From G958296245 sp963664035 (GTDB lineage: Bacteria; Chloroflexota; Dehalococcoidia; Lucifugimonadales; G958296245), in NCBI GenBank assembly GCA_963664035.2, contig OY760867.2, positions 2,294,001 through 2,358,000 on the forward strand: a stretch of 64,000 bases of DNA. The letters are read 5' to 3'. The notes below the pieces were generated by a model. The model worked only from the letters and a program-made list of their open reading frames with translations, did no database searches and had not been told where the DNA came from. This document shows positions 33,213 through 41,796 of the stretch, piece by piece (position 1 is the first letter of the stretch; every line of letters starts with the position of its first letter). The translations under genes and the position numbers were made by a program.

Positions 33213-34364
33213 CTATCCTCCCGCCGTGAGCGCCTGTCGGAAGCGCTCGGCTAGGATCTCTTCGTCGCCGTCCTGGAGGTTGACGGGGCTGACCGTGATT
33301 ACGCCGCGGTGGTCCGGATCGAAGACGCGGACGGACGGGTCGCCCGCGGCGAGGCCGTCGACGATCTCCTGCGGGCCGGGGCCGCTCCACGACCCGTCCA
33401 GGCTGACACGCACCCCTGGGCTCGTGTGTTGGTACTCGTCGAGCTCCGGTTCCGCTTCGTCCAGCTTCGCGCGCACGCCCGGAATGCCGGACAGCGCCGA
33501 CGCGATGTGCGCGCACTTGGCCCGCCAACCCGCCATCTCCGCGTCGTGGTCGGCGTCCACGAACATCTCCAGCGCCGTTATCAGCCCGGCGATCTCTTCC
33601 TTGCACACCTTGGCCGCCCGGCCGATGCTGTCGCTGTTCGGCGCCGAGTTCGCGTAGGCGGCCTCCATCAGGTCGGCGCGCCCGCACAGGATGCCGGTGG
33701 ACTGCGGGCCGAGGACGCCCTTGCCGCCGCTGAAGCTCACCATGTCGGCGCCCATGGAGACGAACCGGGTCAGGTTCTCCACCGGCGGCAGCATGGCTGC
33801 TGCGTCCACTATGACCGGCACGTCGTATGAGTGCGCTATCTCTATGACCTTGGCGTAGGGCAGCGCGCCCGCCTTGCTGGCCGCCACGATTATCGCCACC
33901 GCTGCGGTGTTGTCGCCTATCGCTTCGTGTAGCTCCCACTCCTTGACCGGCCCGTTGACGCCGACCTCCACCAGCCGCGCGCCGGCGGCGACGAAGCTGC
34001 GGTCGTACGTGACCCGGTGCTGCCTCTGGATGACGATCTCGTTCTTCATGCCGGTCGTATCGGGAAGACGGCGCACGCGGGCCGGGTCCGTGCCGGCCAT
34101 GCACGCAGCCGCCTCGAGGACCATACCGGCGGCTGATCCCGCCGTTACGAGGCCCATCTCGGCTCCGGTCACCCTGGCGATGACCTCTCCCGCCTTTAGG
34201 TTGAGTTCGTCCAGGTCGACGAACCACCTCGAGGCCTCGTCCATCGCCTGCACCACGGCGGGCGGCATGATGCTGCCCCCGAGCACGGTGCGCCACGACG
34301 CCCCGTTGATCAGCCTTCGCACCCCGAGTTTTTCGTAGAACCGGTTGCTGGAGTTATCGGTCAC
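33213..34364 (-). CDS. SelA-like PLP enzyme (D-glucosaminate-6-phosphate ammonia-lyase type)
   Basis: A 383-residue fold-type I PLP protein related to selenocysteine synthase SelA, in the branch that includes ammonia-lyase and transaminase-like enzymes of amino-sugar and amino-acid catabolism. It opens YEKLGVRRLINGASWRTVLG, followed by SAAGMVLEAAACMAG. VIVDAAAMLPPVENL carries the PLP Asp, and SFSGGKGVLGPQSTG the Schiff-base lysine. No selC or selB is present, so selenocysteine synthesis is unlikely. GTG start with GGAGGGG upstream. It is in line with a D-aminoacylase and a dehydrogenase, suggesting amino-acid catabolism. Confidence 0.85.
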   Translation of the reverse strand: MTDNSSNRFYEKLGVRRLINGASWRTVLGGSIMPPAVVQAMDEASRWFVDLDELNLKAGEVIARVTGAEMGLVTAGSAAGMVLEAAACMAGTDPARVRRLPDTTGMKNEIVIQRQHRVTYDRSFVAAGARLVEVGVNGPVKEWELHEAIGDNTAAVAIIVAASKAGALPYAKVIEIAHSYDVPVIVDAAAMLPPVENLTRFVSMGADMVSFSGGKGVLGPQSTGILCGRADLMEAAYANSAPNSDSIGRAAKVCKEEIAGLITALEMFVDADHDAEMAGWRAKCAHIASALSGIPGVRAKLDEAEPELDEYQHTSPGVRVSLDGSWSGPGPQEIVDGLAAGDPSVRVFDPDHRGVITVSPVNLQDGDEEILAERFRQALTAGG

Positions 34365-34413
34365 GGTCCCCTCCGTAGAAGATAGTCATGGCCGCCCCTG
34401 GGCGGCTCGGCGG

Positions 34414-35994
34414 TCACGGCACAGCCTGCCCGGCGAGCACGCCGGTACACTGCTCATGGTCGACGGCCACCTGGCCGTTCACCAGCACGTGGGGTATGCC
34501 GACCGGGAATTGCCGGGGGTCGTCGTAGGTGGCCGTGTCTATGACGCGGTCCGGGTCGAAGACCACCAGGTCGGCGAAGTACCCCTTCGCAACCAGCCCC
34601 CGTCCCTTCAGGCCGAAGCGCCGCGCCGCGTTGTCCGTCATGCGCTGTACCATCTGCTCCAGGCTCATGACCGGGAACCGGCGCCGCAGCCGGCCGAGGA
34701 AGCGCGGGAAGGTCCCGTACGCCCTGGGATGGGGCAGGCGGCCGATGGGCACCGAGTCCGAGCCCACCATGTAGTCCGGCCTGGACAGCAGGTCCACCGA
34801 GTCCCGGCTTATCTGCTCCCAGACCCGCACGCTGTCGGGAGGCGTCCCCCAGAAGCCCAGCTGCAGGTCCTCTTCGACGAGCAGATCCATAAGCGTGTCT
34901 CCCATCGACCGGCCGCGCCGGCGCGCGATGTCCGCCAGCGCCATGCCCTCCAGGCCGCTGTTGCGCGGAGCGTAGGAGATCACCGTGTCGCCGATCGGCC
35001 TGCGCCGGCTGTCCTCCAGGGCGCGGGCCAGCTTGGCGCGCTCCTCCGGGTCGGTGAGGCGCGCCAGCATGGCGTCCGGCCCGCCGTCGTTGGCGTAGCT
35101 GGGCAGGTTGCTCAGCGCCAGCGAGCTTCCGGACGCGTAGGGGTAGAGCTCCAGTGTGCAATCGACCCCCTCGGCCTTCGCCGCGTCTATCTCGGCCAAT
35201 AGCTCGTCCACCTTCCCGGCCGTGTCCACGCCGGTCCGCGTGTGGGAGAAGTGTACCTTCACGCCCGAGCGCCGCCCGATCTCCAGCGCCTCCGGCACGC
35301 CCCCTCCTCCGAAAGCGCGGTCGGTGTTGACGTTGCGCAGGTGGGTGACGTAGACGCCGCCCATCTCGTTGGCGGCCCGGCACAGCTCGATCATCTCCGT
35401 CGTGTCGCTCCACGAGTTGGGGTGGTACGACATTCCGGTGGCGAAGCCCGCCGCGCCCTGCTCGATCCCGTCCCTGATCAGCCCCTTGGCCCGCTCCAAG
35501 TCGGCCCCGACGAGCGGCGCGTCCCGGAACCCGACCGTCTCCAGGCGCACGGCGCCGTGGGCGACGAGGTAGGCGGTGTTCACCCCGCACTTCTTATGGT
35601 AGTGCGACCGGAAGGCGGCCACCGTGCTCATGTCCAGGTCTTCCGGCGGGTCGCCGAGGATGCCCCCTAGGTATCGCCGGTAGACCCTGTAGTTCTCCGC
35701 CGACAGCGGGGCGTACGACAAGCCGTCCTGGCCGAGGATCTCCGTCGTGATCCCCTGGCGCAGGCCGGCGGCGTGCTGGCGGTCAACGAGCAGCATCCCG
35801 TCCGAGTGGGCGTGCGTGTCGATGAACCCGGGCGAGACGGCGTGCCCGGTCGCGTCTATGACCCGGCGCGCCTGGGCGGCGGACAGGTCACCCACCGCCT
35901 CGATCCTCTCGCCGGCCACGCCCACGTCCGCGCGGTAGCCGGGCTTGCCCGTACCGTCCACGACAGTCCCGCCCGCTATCAGCACGTCGAACAT
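34414..35994 (-). CDS. N-acyl-D-amino-acid deacylase (D-aminoacylase), copy 2
   Basis: Paralogue of the enzyme at 10270-11850, with identical length (526 aa). It opens MFDVLIAGGTVVDGTGKPGY, with metal-binding SPGFIDTHAHSDGM near residue 57, GITTEILGQDGLSYAPLS, and the late GLKGRGLVAKGYFADLVVFD. The pair suggests related but distinct substrates. The ATG is preceded by AGGGGAG. Neighbours are a SelA-like PLP enzyme downstream and a zinc dehydrogenase upstream, all on the minus strand, so a catabolic operon is likely. Confidence 0.93.
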   Translation of the reverse strand: MFDVLIAGGTVVDGTGKPGYRADVGVAGERIEAVGDLSAAQARRVIDATGHAVSPGFIDTHAHSDGMLLVDRQHAAGLRQGITTEILGQDGLSYAPLSAENYRVYRRYLGGILGDPPEDLDMSTVAAFRSHYHKKCGVNTAYLVAHGAVRLETVGFRDAPLVGADLERAKGLIRDGIEQGAAGFATGMSYHPNSWSDTTEMIELCRAANEMGGVYVTHLRNVNTDRAFGGGGVPEALEIGRRSGVKVHFSHTRTGVDTAGKVDELLAEIDAAKAEGVDCTLELYPYASGSSLALSNLPSYANDGGPDAMLARLTDPEERAKLARALEDSRRRPIGDTVISYAPRNSGLEGMALADIARRRGRSMGDTLMDLLVEEDLQLGFWGTPPDSVRVWEQISRDSVDLLSRPDYMVGSDSVPIGRLPHPRAYGTFPRFLGRLRRRFPVMSLEQMVQRMTDNAARRFGLKGRGLVAKGYFADLVVFDPDRVIDTATYDDPRQFPVGIPHVLVNGQVAVDHEQCTGVLAGQAVP

Positions 35995-36018
35995 GTCAAC
36001 TCCCCTAAGCGGCCCCGG

Positions 36019-37074
36019 TCACGTGGGCGACACCAGTATTCTGAAGAAGTCCTTGGCGCCGGCCATCATCCTGGCGTATCCAACGTCTATCACCTCGTCC
36101 AGGCCGATCACGTCCGATATGAGGGGCTCCGTCACGATCGCCCCCGAGGAGATGTGGCGGACCACGTCTTCCACGTCGTTCTGGAGGTAGGCGACGGTGC
36201 CGACGATCTCGACCTCCTTGGCGACGACGCGCGTGAAGTCGAACTGCGGCTTCGTCGTGTGTATCGCCACCAGCACGACCCTGCCGCCGTTCCTGACCCA
36301 CTCTACCGACTGCTGCGTCGTCTCGGGCCCGCCGGCGGCGTCGACTACCACGTCCGGCCCCATCCCGCCCGTGAGGCGGCGCAGCGCCTCCCCCGGGTCC
36401 TCCTCGTCCGCGTTGACTACCCCGTCTGCGCCAAGCTCGCCGGCCAGGTCCAGGCTCATCGGCCGCCTGTCCACCGCGAAGACCCTGGCCCCCACGGTCC
36501 TGGCGGCCTGCATGGCCAGCATACCCACGGGGCCCACGCCAACGACCGCGACCGTATCCCCCGGCCCGATGCGGCCTCGCATGACCGCGTGGTGGCCCAC
36601 CGCGGCGGGCTCCACGAGACCCGCCTCGCGGCTCGATACGCTCGCCGGAAGCCCGATCACTTGGGACGCAGGCCATACCATGTACTCTGCCAGGCCGCCG
36701 TCCGCGCCGAACCCGACCGCCGACATCGACGGGCATTGGCTGGTCTCGCCTCGAAGGCACCACCGGCACGCGCCGCAGGACAGCACCCCGTTGATGACCG
36801 CACGGTCTCCCGGCCGGACGTTCCTCACGTCCGCGCCGGCCTCGACGACCGTGCCCGTCAGCTCGTGGCCGATGATCATGGGTATTTTCTTCCCCGTGAG
36901 CGGGTTCGGCTCGTCGTGGGATATGAACGCTGGCCCGTAGACGTACTCCTCGATGTCCGTGGCGCAGATGCCGCAGTAGTCGATGCGGAGCTTCGCCTCG
37001 CCGGGCCCGGGGCTCGGCTCCTCTACGTCCATGAGCCGCACGTCCCTTTTGCCGTGGTACACCATCGCCTTCAT
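36019..37074 (-). CDS. Zinc-dependent alcohol/threonine/sorbitol-type dehydrogenase (MDR family)
   Basis: A 351-residue NAD(P)-dependent dehydrogenase with catalytic zinc ligands in CGICATDIEEY (Cys and Asp) and IIGHELTG (His-Glu). The structural zinc cysteines are CGACRWCLRGETSQC. The Rossmann motif is VAVVGVGPVGMLAMQ. It most resembles L-threonine/sorbitol/2,3-butanediol dehydrogenases; the exact substrate is not readable. GAGGG precedes the ATG. It is directly upstream of the second D-aminoacylase. Confidence 0.92.
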   Translation of the reverse strand: MKAMVYHGKRDVRLMDVEEPSPGPGEAKLRIDYCGICATDIEEYVYGPAFISHDEPNPLTGKKIPMIIGHELTGTVVEAGADVRNVRPGDRAVINGVLSCGACRWCLRGETSQCPSMSAVGFGADGGLAEYMVWPASQVIGLPASVSSREAGLVEPAAVGHHAVMRGRIGPGDTVAVVGVGPVGMLAMQAARTVGARVFAVDRRPMSLDLAGELGADGVVNADEEDPGEALRRLTGGMGPDVVVDAAGGPETTQQSVEWVRNGGRVVLVAIHTTKPQFDFTRVVAKEVEIVGTVAYLQNDVEDVVRHISSGAIVTEPLISDVIGLDEVIDVGYARMMAGAKDFFRILVSPT

Positions 37075-37204
37075 AGCAAACCCTCCGGCTGTGCGCGGGC
37101 CGACCGTCGCCGTGCCGTAGCTTCTATCAGGGCAGCCGCCATGTCAAGGGCGCGGCCCCGTCCCATCCACGTCCGTCCCTGCGATTCCATGGAGCAGCGC
37201 GCGG

Positions 37205-39253
37205 TCAGGCTAGCTGGGCGGCGAGGCCGGCGGGTGTCGTGACCGGGAGGTCGCAGACGTAGCCTTCGCAGACGTAGGCGGTCGGTGCGCCGTCGATCAT
37301 GCCGCGGCCTTCGAGCAGGGGCAGGTCGTCGGGCGGGGGGGTGTTCCCCGTGTGTCCGAGCAGGACGCGGTTCGGGGAGTAGCCTTTGTGGACCTCCGAG
37401 AGCAGGGCGCGCGTGCCGTCGTCGGAAACGGGGCCGACTATGACGATCTCCTTCGGGCTGGACAGGTAGAGGTCGAGGGCGCTGAGCCACTGGCCCGCGC
37501 CTATGGGGGCGCGCTCCAGCAGCGTGGACGCGGAGCGGATGGAGGCCGCCGCGATGCGCCTGAGGCTTTCGTCGCCGGTTATGACGGCCACCCTGAGCAG
37601 GGCGTCGGCGGCCATCGAGCTTCCGCATGGGGTGGCGTTGTCGGTGATGTCGCGGGGGCGCACGATCAGCTTCTCGTGGTCGCTGGCGGTGTCGTAGAAG
37701 ACGCCCTCCTGCTCCGGGTCGCCGAAGAGGGCGGCCATGTCGCGTGCAAGGGCGATGGCCTCCCTGAGCCAGCGCTCCTCGAAGGTGGCCTCGTGCAGCG
37801 ACAGCAGCCCCGACGCGACGAAGGCGTAGTCTTCGAGGAATCCCTGTCCGCCGGCCCTGCCGTCCTTATAGGACCTGAGCAGCCGGCCGCCGCGCCTGAG
37901 GGCGTCGAGGAGGAAGGCGGCGTTCTTGGCGGCAATGGCGGCGTAGTCGGGGCGGTCTAGGACTGCGGCGGCCTCCGCGAAGGCGCCCATCATCAGGCCG
38001 TTCCACGACGTGATCACCTTGTCGTCCAGGCCCGGCTTTATGCGGAGATCCCGGGCCGCCAGCAGCTTTGCCCTGGAGCGGGCGATCACGTCGGCCAGCG
38101 CGTCCTCGGCCATGCCGGTCTCGCGGGCCTGATCGGGGAGGCTCTGGGTCACGTGGAGGATGCTGCGGCCCTCGAAGTTGCCGACGTTGGTGACGCCGTA
38201 GTACCCGTTCACCACGTCGGCGTCGGCGCGGCCGAGTATCTTGGCGGTCTGCTCCGGGCGCCAGACGAAGAACTTGCCCTCCTCGCCCTCGCTGTCGGCG
38301 TCCTGTGCGGAGTAGAAGCCGCCGGACGGGTCGGTCATCTCGCGGGTGACGTATGCCAGGGTCTCCTCGACGATGCGCCGGTACAGGGGCTTGCCGGTCG
38401 CCTGGTAGGCGTGGAGGTAGAGCTTCACGAGCAGGGCGTTGTCGTAGAGCATCTTCTCGAAGTGGGGCACCAGCCAGAAGGCGTCGGTGGAGTAGCGGTG
38501 GAAGCCGCCGCCTAGCTGGTCGTAGATGCCGCCCAGCGCCATGCGTTCCAGCGTGAGCTCGACGATGCGCAGCGCCTGGAGGTCGCCGGTGCGGGCGTAG
38601 TAGCGCAGCAGGAACTCGTAGACCATGGACTGGGGGAACTTCGGCTCCATGCCGAGGCCGCCGTGCCTGTCGTCGAACTGCGAGGCGAGGCCGGCGAATG
38701 CGCGGGAGAGGTCGCCGGGCTCGACCAGCCTGTCGCCGCGCGGGGCGAAGGCGGAGACCCGCCGCATCTGCTCCAGCAGGCTTTCGGTGGCGCTGTCGAT
38801 GGAGCCGCGGTCCTGGCGGTAGGCGCTGGCCATAGCCTCCAGCACGCGGGGGAAGCCGGGCATGCCGCCGCGGTCCTCCGGGGGGAAGTAGGTGCCGCCG
38901 TAGAAGGGCTTGCCGTCCGGGGTTAGGAAGACGGTCATGGGCCAGCCGCCGCGCCCGGTCATGGCCTGCACGGCGGTCATGTATATCGAGTCGATGTCCG
39001 GGCGCTCCTCCCGGTCGACCTTGACGCTGACGAAGCTCTCGTTCATCCGGCGCGCGATGTCGTCGTTCTCGAAGGACTCGCGCTCCATGACGTGGCACCA
39101 GTGGCACGCGGAGTAGCCGACGCTGAGCAGTATCGGCTTGTCCTCGGCGGCGGCGCGCTCCAGCGCCTCCGGGCCCCAGGGGTACCAGTCGACCGGGTTG
39201 TCGGCGTGCTGGAGCAGGTACGGGCTGGTCTCGTCGGTCAGTCGGTTGGGCAT
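37205..39253 (-). CDS. DUF255 thioredoxin-domain protein (YyaL/SSP411 family)
   Basis: A 682-residue protein with an N-terminal thioredoxin-like DUF255 domain and a C-terminal six-hairpin-glycosidase-like barrel. The start at ATG 39253 gives RLTDETSPYLLQHADNPVDW, the family opening, followed by SVGYSACHWCHVMERESF with the CXXC, then KVDREERPDID and GRGGWPMTVFLTPDGKPF. Later blocks are WLVPHFEKMLYDNA and ALLRVAVITG. The function is unknown. The frame stays open far upstream through the M20 gene, but that is not real. It follows the M20 peptidase by 8 nt. Confidence 0.95.
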   Translation of the reverse strand: MPNRLTDETSPYLLQHADNPVDWYPWGPEALERAAAEDKPILLSVGYSACHWCHVMERESFENDDIARRMNESFVSVKVDREERPDIDSIYMTAVQAMTGRGGWPMTVFLTPDGKPFYGGTYFPPEDRGGMPGFPRVLEAMASAYRQDRGSIDSATESLLEQMRRVSAFAPRGDRLVEPGDLSRAFAGLASQFDDRHGGLGMEPKFPQSMVYEFLLRYYARTGDLQALRIVELTLERMALGGIYDQLGGGFHRYSTDAFWLVPHFEKMLYDNALLVKLYLHAYQATGKPLYRRIVEETLAYVTREMTDPSGGFYSAQDADSEGEEGKFFVWRPEQTAKILGRADADVVNGYYGVTNVGNFEGRSILHVTQSLPDQARETGMAEDALADVIARSRAKLLAARDLRIKPGLDDKVITSWNGLMMGAFAEAAAVLDRPDYAAIAAKNAAFLLDALRRGGRLLRSYKDGRAGGQGFLEDYAFVASGLLSLHEATFEERWLREAIALARDMAALFGDPEQEGVFYDTASDHEKLIVRPRDITDNATPCGSSMAADALLRVAVITGDESLRRIAAASIRSASTLLERAPIGAGQWLSALDLYLSSPKEIVIVGPVSDDGTRALLSEVHKGYSPNRVLLGHTGNTPPPDDLPLLEGRGMIDGAPTAYVCEGYVCDLPVTTPAGLAAQLA

Positions 39254-39261
39254 CTTGCGGT

Positions 39262-40347
39262 TTACCCCTGGCCGCCGCGCAGGACGGTCTCGCACAGGTG
39301 GGCGGCGTCCACGAGGTCGGGGATGGTGACGAACTCGCGCACGGTGTGCATGTTGTGGTCGGCCATGCCTACGACGACGGCGCTGAGGCCCTTCTGCCGG
39401 AAGACGTTGCCGTCGGTGCCGCCGCCCGAGGTCTTCATGGTCGGCTCCAGGCCCAGCACGTCCAGGGCGTTCTTGACGAGCACGAGGGCGGGGTCGTCGT
39501 CCGGGATGTTGTAGGTCTCGAAGTGGGTATGGACGTGCTCGTCCAGCCTGGCGTCCGGGAACATGGCGCGCACCTCGCCGAGGGCCTGGCTGAGCTGGAG
39601 CTTGAGCCCGTCCAGGGTCTCCATGTTGAGGCTGCGGAACTCGCCCTTCAGGGATGCCGACTCCGGGACGGTGTTCCTGGTGCTGCCGCCTTCGAGGGTG
39701 GCGACGTTGAAGGTCGTCTCCGAGTCCAGCCGTCCCTGGGGGAGCTTGGTGATCAGCTCGGCGGCGACGCGTATCGCGGAGATCCCTTTTTCGGGCTCGA
39801 CGCCGGCGTGGGCGGCGCGTCCGGTGACCTCTACGTCGAAGCCGATATAGGTCGGGCTGCCGGACGTGATGGTGCTGGGCGGCCCCTCGCCGTCGAAGAC
39901 TATGGCGGTCTTGGAGCGGACCATCGAGTAGTCGAGCTCGAAGGCGCCGATGAGGCCGGGCTCCTCCTCCCGCGTGAAGATGGCCTCGAAGGGCCTGCAA
40001 TCGCCGCCGTCCTCGCGGACGGACTCCAGCGCCTCCAGGATCGCGGATACGCCGGCCTTGCAGTCGCCTCCCAGGATCGTCGTGCCGTCGGAGACGATGC
40101 GGTCGCCCTGCACGCTGGGCTTGACGCCGCGCCCCGGCTCGACGGTGTCCATGTGCGCCGAGAGCATGATGGGGTCGTCGCGCCCGTCGGTGGCGATGAC
40201 GTTGCCGTAGCCGTCGCGGGCCACCTGCAGGCCGAGGGCTTCGAGCTTGGCTACCAGGTACTGGGCGACCTGCTCCTCCTCGCCGGATGGGCTGTCGATC
40301 CGCGCCAACTCGCAGAAGGTGTTTACGATTCGGTCCCGGTCTATCAT
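39262..40347 (-). CDS. M20-family metallopeptidase/deacylase (PepT-like)
   Basis: A 361-residue dinuclear-zinc hydrolase. Metal ligands are visible in IMLSAHMDTVEPG (His and Asp), GGDCKAGVSAILEAL (Asp), FTREEEPGLIGA (the catalytic Glu pair) and the late H in MADHNMHTVREFV. The dimerisation lid includes GRAAHAGVEPEKGISAI. It resembles tripeptide aminopeptidase PepT and related acyl-amino-acid deacylases. Its ATG overlaps the enolase-superfamily gene stop by 4 nt, so the two are co-translated; peptide or N-acyl-amino-acid hydrolysis next to a racemase-type enzyme is suggestive. Confidence 0.93.
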   Translation of the reverse strand: MIDRDRIVNTFCELARIDSPSGEEEQVAQYLVAKLEALGLQVARDGYGNVIATDGRDDPIMLSAHMDTVEPGRGVKPSVQGDRIVSDGTTILGGDCKAGVSAILEALESVREDGGDCRPFEAIFTREEEPGLIGAFELDYSMVRSKTAIVFDGEGPPSTITSGSPTYIGFDVEVTGRAAHAGVEPEKGISAIRVAAELITKLPQGRLDSETTFNVATLEGGSTRNTVPESASLKGEFRSLNMETLDGLKLQLSQALGEVRAMFPDARLDEHVHTHFETYNIPDDDPALVLVKNALDVLGLEPTMKTSGGGTDGNVFRQKGLSAVVVGMADHNMHTVREFVTIPDLVDAAHLCETVLRGGQG

Positions 40348-41504
40348 CTATCGTCTCCTGGGTTGGGCGTTACGGTTGCCGATCTGACGGTCCGGGCGGC
40401 CAGCCGCTCCGGGTCGGGCTGCGGCAGGCCGTCCGTGAAGGGCTGGAAGGTGTTGCGCGGGGTGAGCTCGATCTCGGGATCGCCCAGGTCATGCTCGTAG
40501 AAGCGGGAGGAAGGGAAGAGGTCGCCGGGGTAGGTGAAGTTGGAGAGCGTGGCGAGCTCGACGCAGAGGGCGGCGCCGACGGCGCTCTCGAGCATGCCGC
40601 CGACCCAGACGGGCACGCCCGCGTCGCGGGCCATGTCGTGTATGTCGATGGAGTTGGTGAAGCCGCCGGAGCGGCCGGGCTTGATGTTGATGTACTTGCA
40701 GGCGCCGATGCGGAGGGCCTGCTCGGCGGCCTTGACGCTGTAGATCGTCTCGTCGAGACAGATGGGGGTCTCTAGCTGCCTGGCGAGCTCGGCGTGGTCG
40801 AGCACGTCGCCGAAGGAGAGGGGCTGCTCGATGAAGGCGAGGCCCAGGCCGTCGATGGCCTTGAAGAATGGCAGGTCGTCGAGGGTGTAGCCGCAGTTGC
40901 AATCGACGTGGAAGGTGGTATCCGGGAAGGCGTCGGTGACGGCGCGCAGCACATCCAGGTCCCAGCCCCTGGCGATCTTGAGCTTGACGCGCGGGAAGCC
41001 GGCGTCGACGGCCTCCTGGACGTTGCCGAGGAGCATGTCTATCGAGTCCTGGATGCCGAAGTCGGCGCCGGCGGAGACCTCGCGGGTCTCGCCGCCGAGC
41101 AGCCGGTGCAGGGGGGCGCCGGTGATGGCGCTCTGGAGGGTCCACCAGCACATCTCGACGGCGGCCTTGGCGAAGCTGTTGCCCTTGAAGGCTTCGAGGC
41201 GGTCGGAGAGCTCGCGGGCGGTATCGTACTCGCGGCCCACGACGTGGGGGCCGAAGATCTCGGTGACGTGGGCGAATACGGAGAGGGCGCTCTCCGGGCA
41301 GTAGTGGGGAGCGAAGAAGGGGGTGGCCTCGGCCCAGCCGACGTGGTCGCCGCTGGCGGCCCTGACGAGGACGGAGTGGACGTCGTAGTCGACGCCGTAC
41401 GCGGTGCGCCAGGGGTAGATGAGCGGCATGGCGACGTGGTAGACGTCGAGCCTGTCTATTCGCAATGGCTTCTCCCCCGGTCCGCGTGGTGGCGTCGGGT
41501 GCAA
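40344..41504 (-). CDS. Enolase-superfamily enzyme of the OSBS / N-acylamino-acid racemase type
   Basis: A 386-residue member of the muconate-lactonising subgroup. Catalytic features in order are the acid/base lysine motif RVKLKIARG (KxK), metal ligands DCNCGYTLDD (Asp), FIEQPLS (Glu) and CLDETIYS (Asp-Glu), then the second lysine in YINIKPGRSGG and GGMLESAVGAALCVELA. This motif set matches o-succinylbenzoate synthase and N-succinylamino-acid racemase. No men genes are nearby, whereas an M20 hydrolase is coupled downstream and two D-aminoacylases occur in the window, so racemisation of N-acyl amino acids is preferred. Confidence 0.88.
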   Translation of the reverse strand: MHPTPPRGPGEKPLRIDRLDVYHVAMPLIYPWRTAYGVDYDVHSVLVRAASGDHVGWAEATPFFAPHYCPESALSVFAHVTEIFGPHVVGREYDTARELSDRLEAFKGNSFAKAAVEMCWWTLQSAITGAPLHRLLGGETREVSAGADFGIQDSIDMLLGNVQEAVDAGFPRVKLKIARGWDLDVLRAVTDAFPDTTFHVDCNCGYTLDDLPFFKAIDGLGLAFIEQPLSFGDVLDHAELARQLETPICLDETIYSVKAAEQALRIGACKYINIKPGRSGGFTNSIDIHDMARDAGVPVWVGGMLESAVGAALCVELATLSNFTYPGDLFPSSRFYEHDLGDPEIELTPRNTFQPFTDGLPQPDPERLAARTVRSATVTPNPGDDR

Positions 41505-41796
41505 TTGTAGCCGGTCTCATTGGGGTGTCAATGACGGCGGGTCCGGGGGCGGGTGGAACGCTCTTGGGGGGGAAGTGGGGCGCCGATGGGGCGATATGGT
41601 CGGATGCGGGCCGGTTGTGGAACGCCGATTCGTAGCTAATCGAGGCCGATTCGTATTGGCGGGGGCGTTATAGTGTTCCAAAACGTTCCAAAATGTTCCA
41701 CCCGCTTCGTCGGGCTGCGGGCCGGAGACCCCGGCGCGCGGGCGAGGCTTTGCCCGACTCGCCACATTGTACGCACTGGTGTTCTGTACGTCAAGA
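41505..41796. other. Intergenic gap, no gene recognised
   Basis: Between the enolase-type gene start and the lipoprotein stop there is a triple motif GTTCCAAAACGTTCCAAAATG (41673-41698) that could be a tandem operator-like repeat, and nothing coding. Both flanking genes lie on the minus strand. Confidence 0.3.

Noticed and set aside
33213..34364. Selenocysteine synthase (selA)
   Set aside because: Only the fold and PLP motifs match; no selB, selC tRNA or selD is visible and neighbours are catabolic, so a SelA-like ammonia-lyase type is safer.
39254..40000. N-terminal extension of the DUF255 frame through the M20 gene
   Set aside because: The extension overlaps the M20 peptidase in another frame and has no homology; the family N-terminus begins exactly at ATG 39253.
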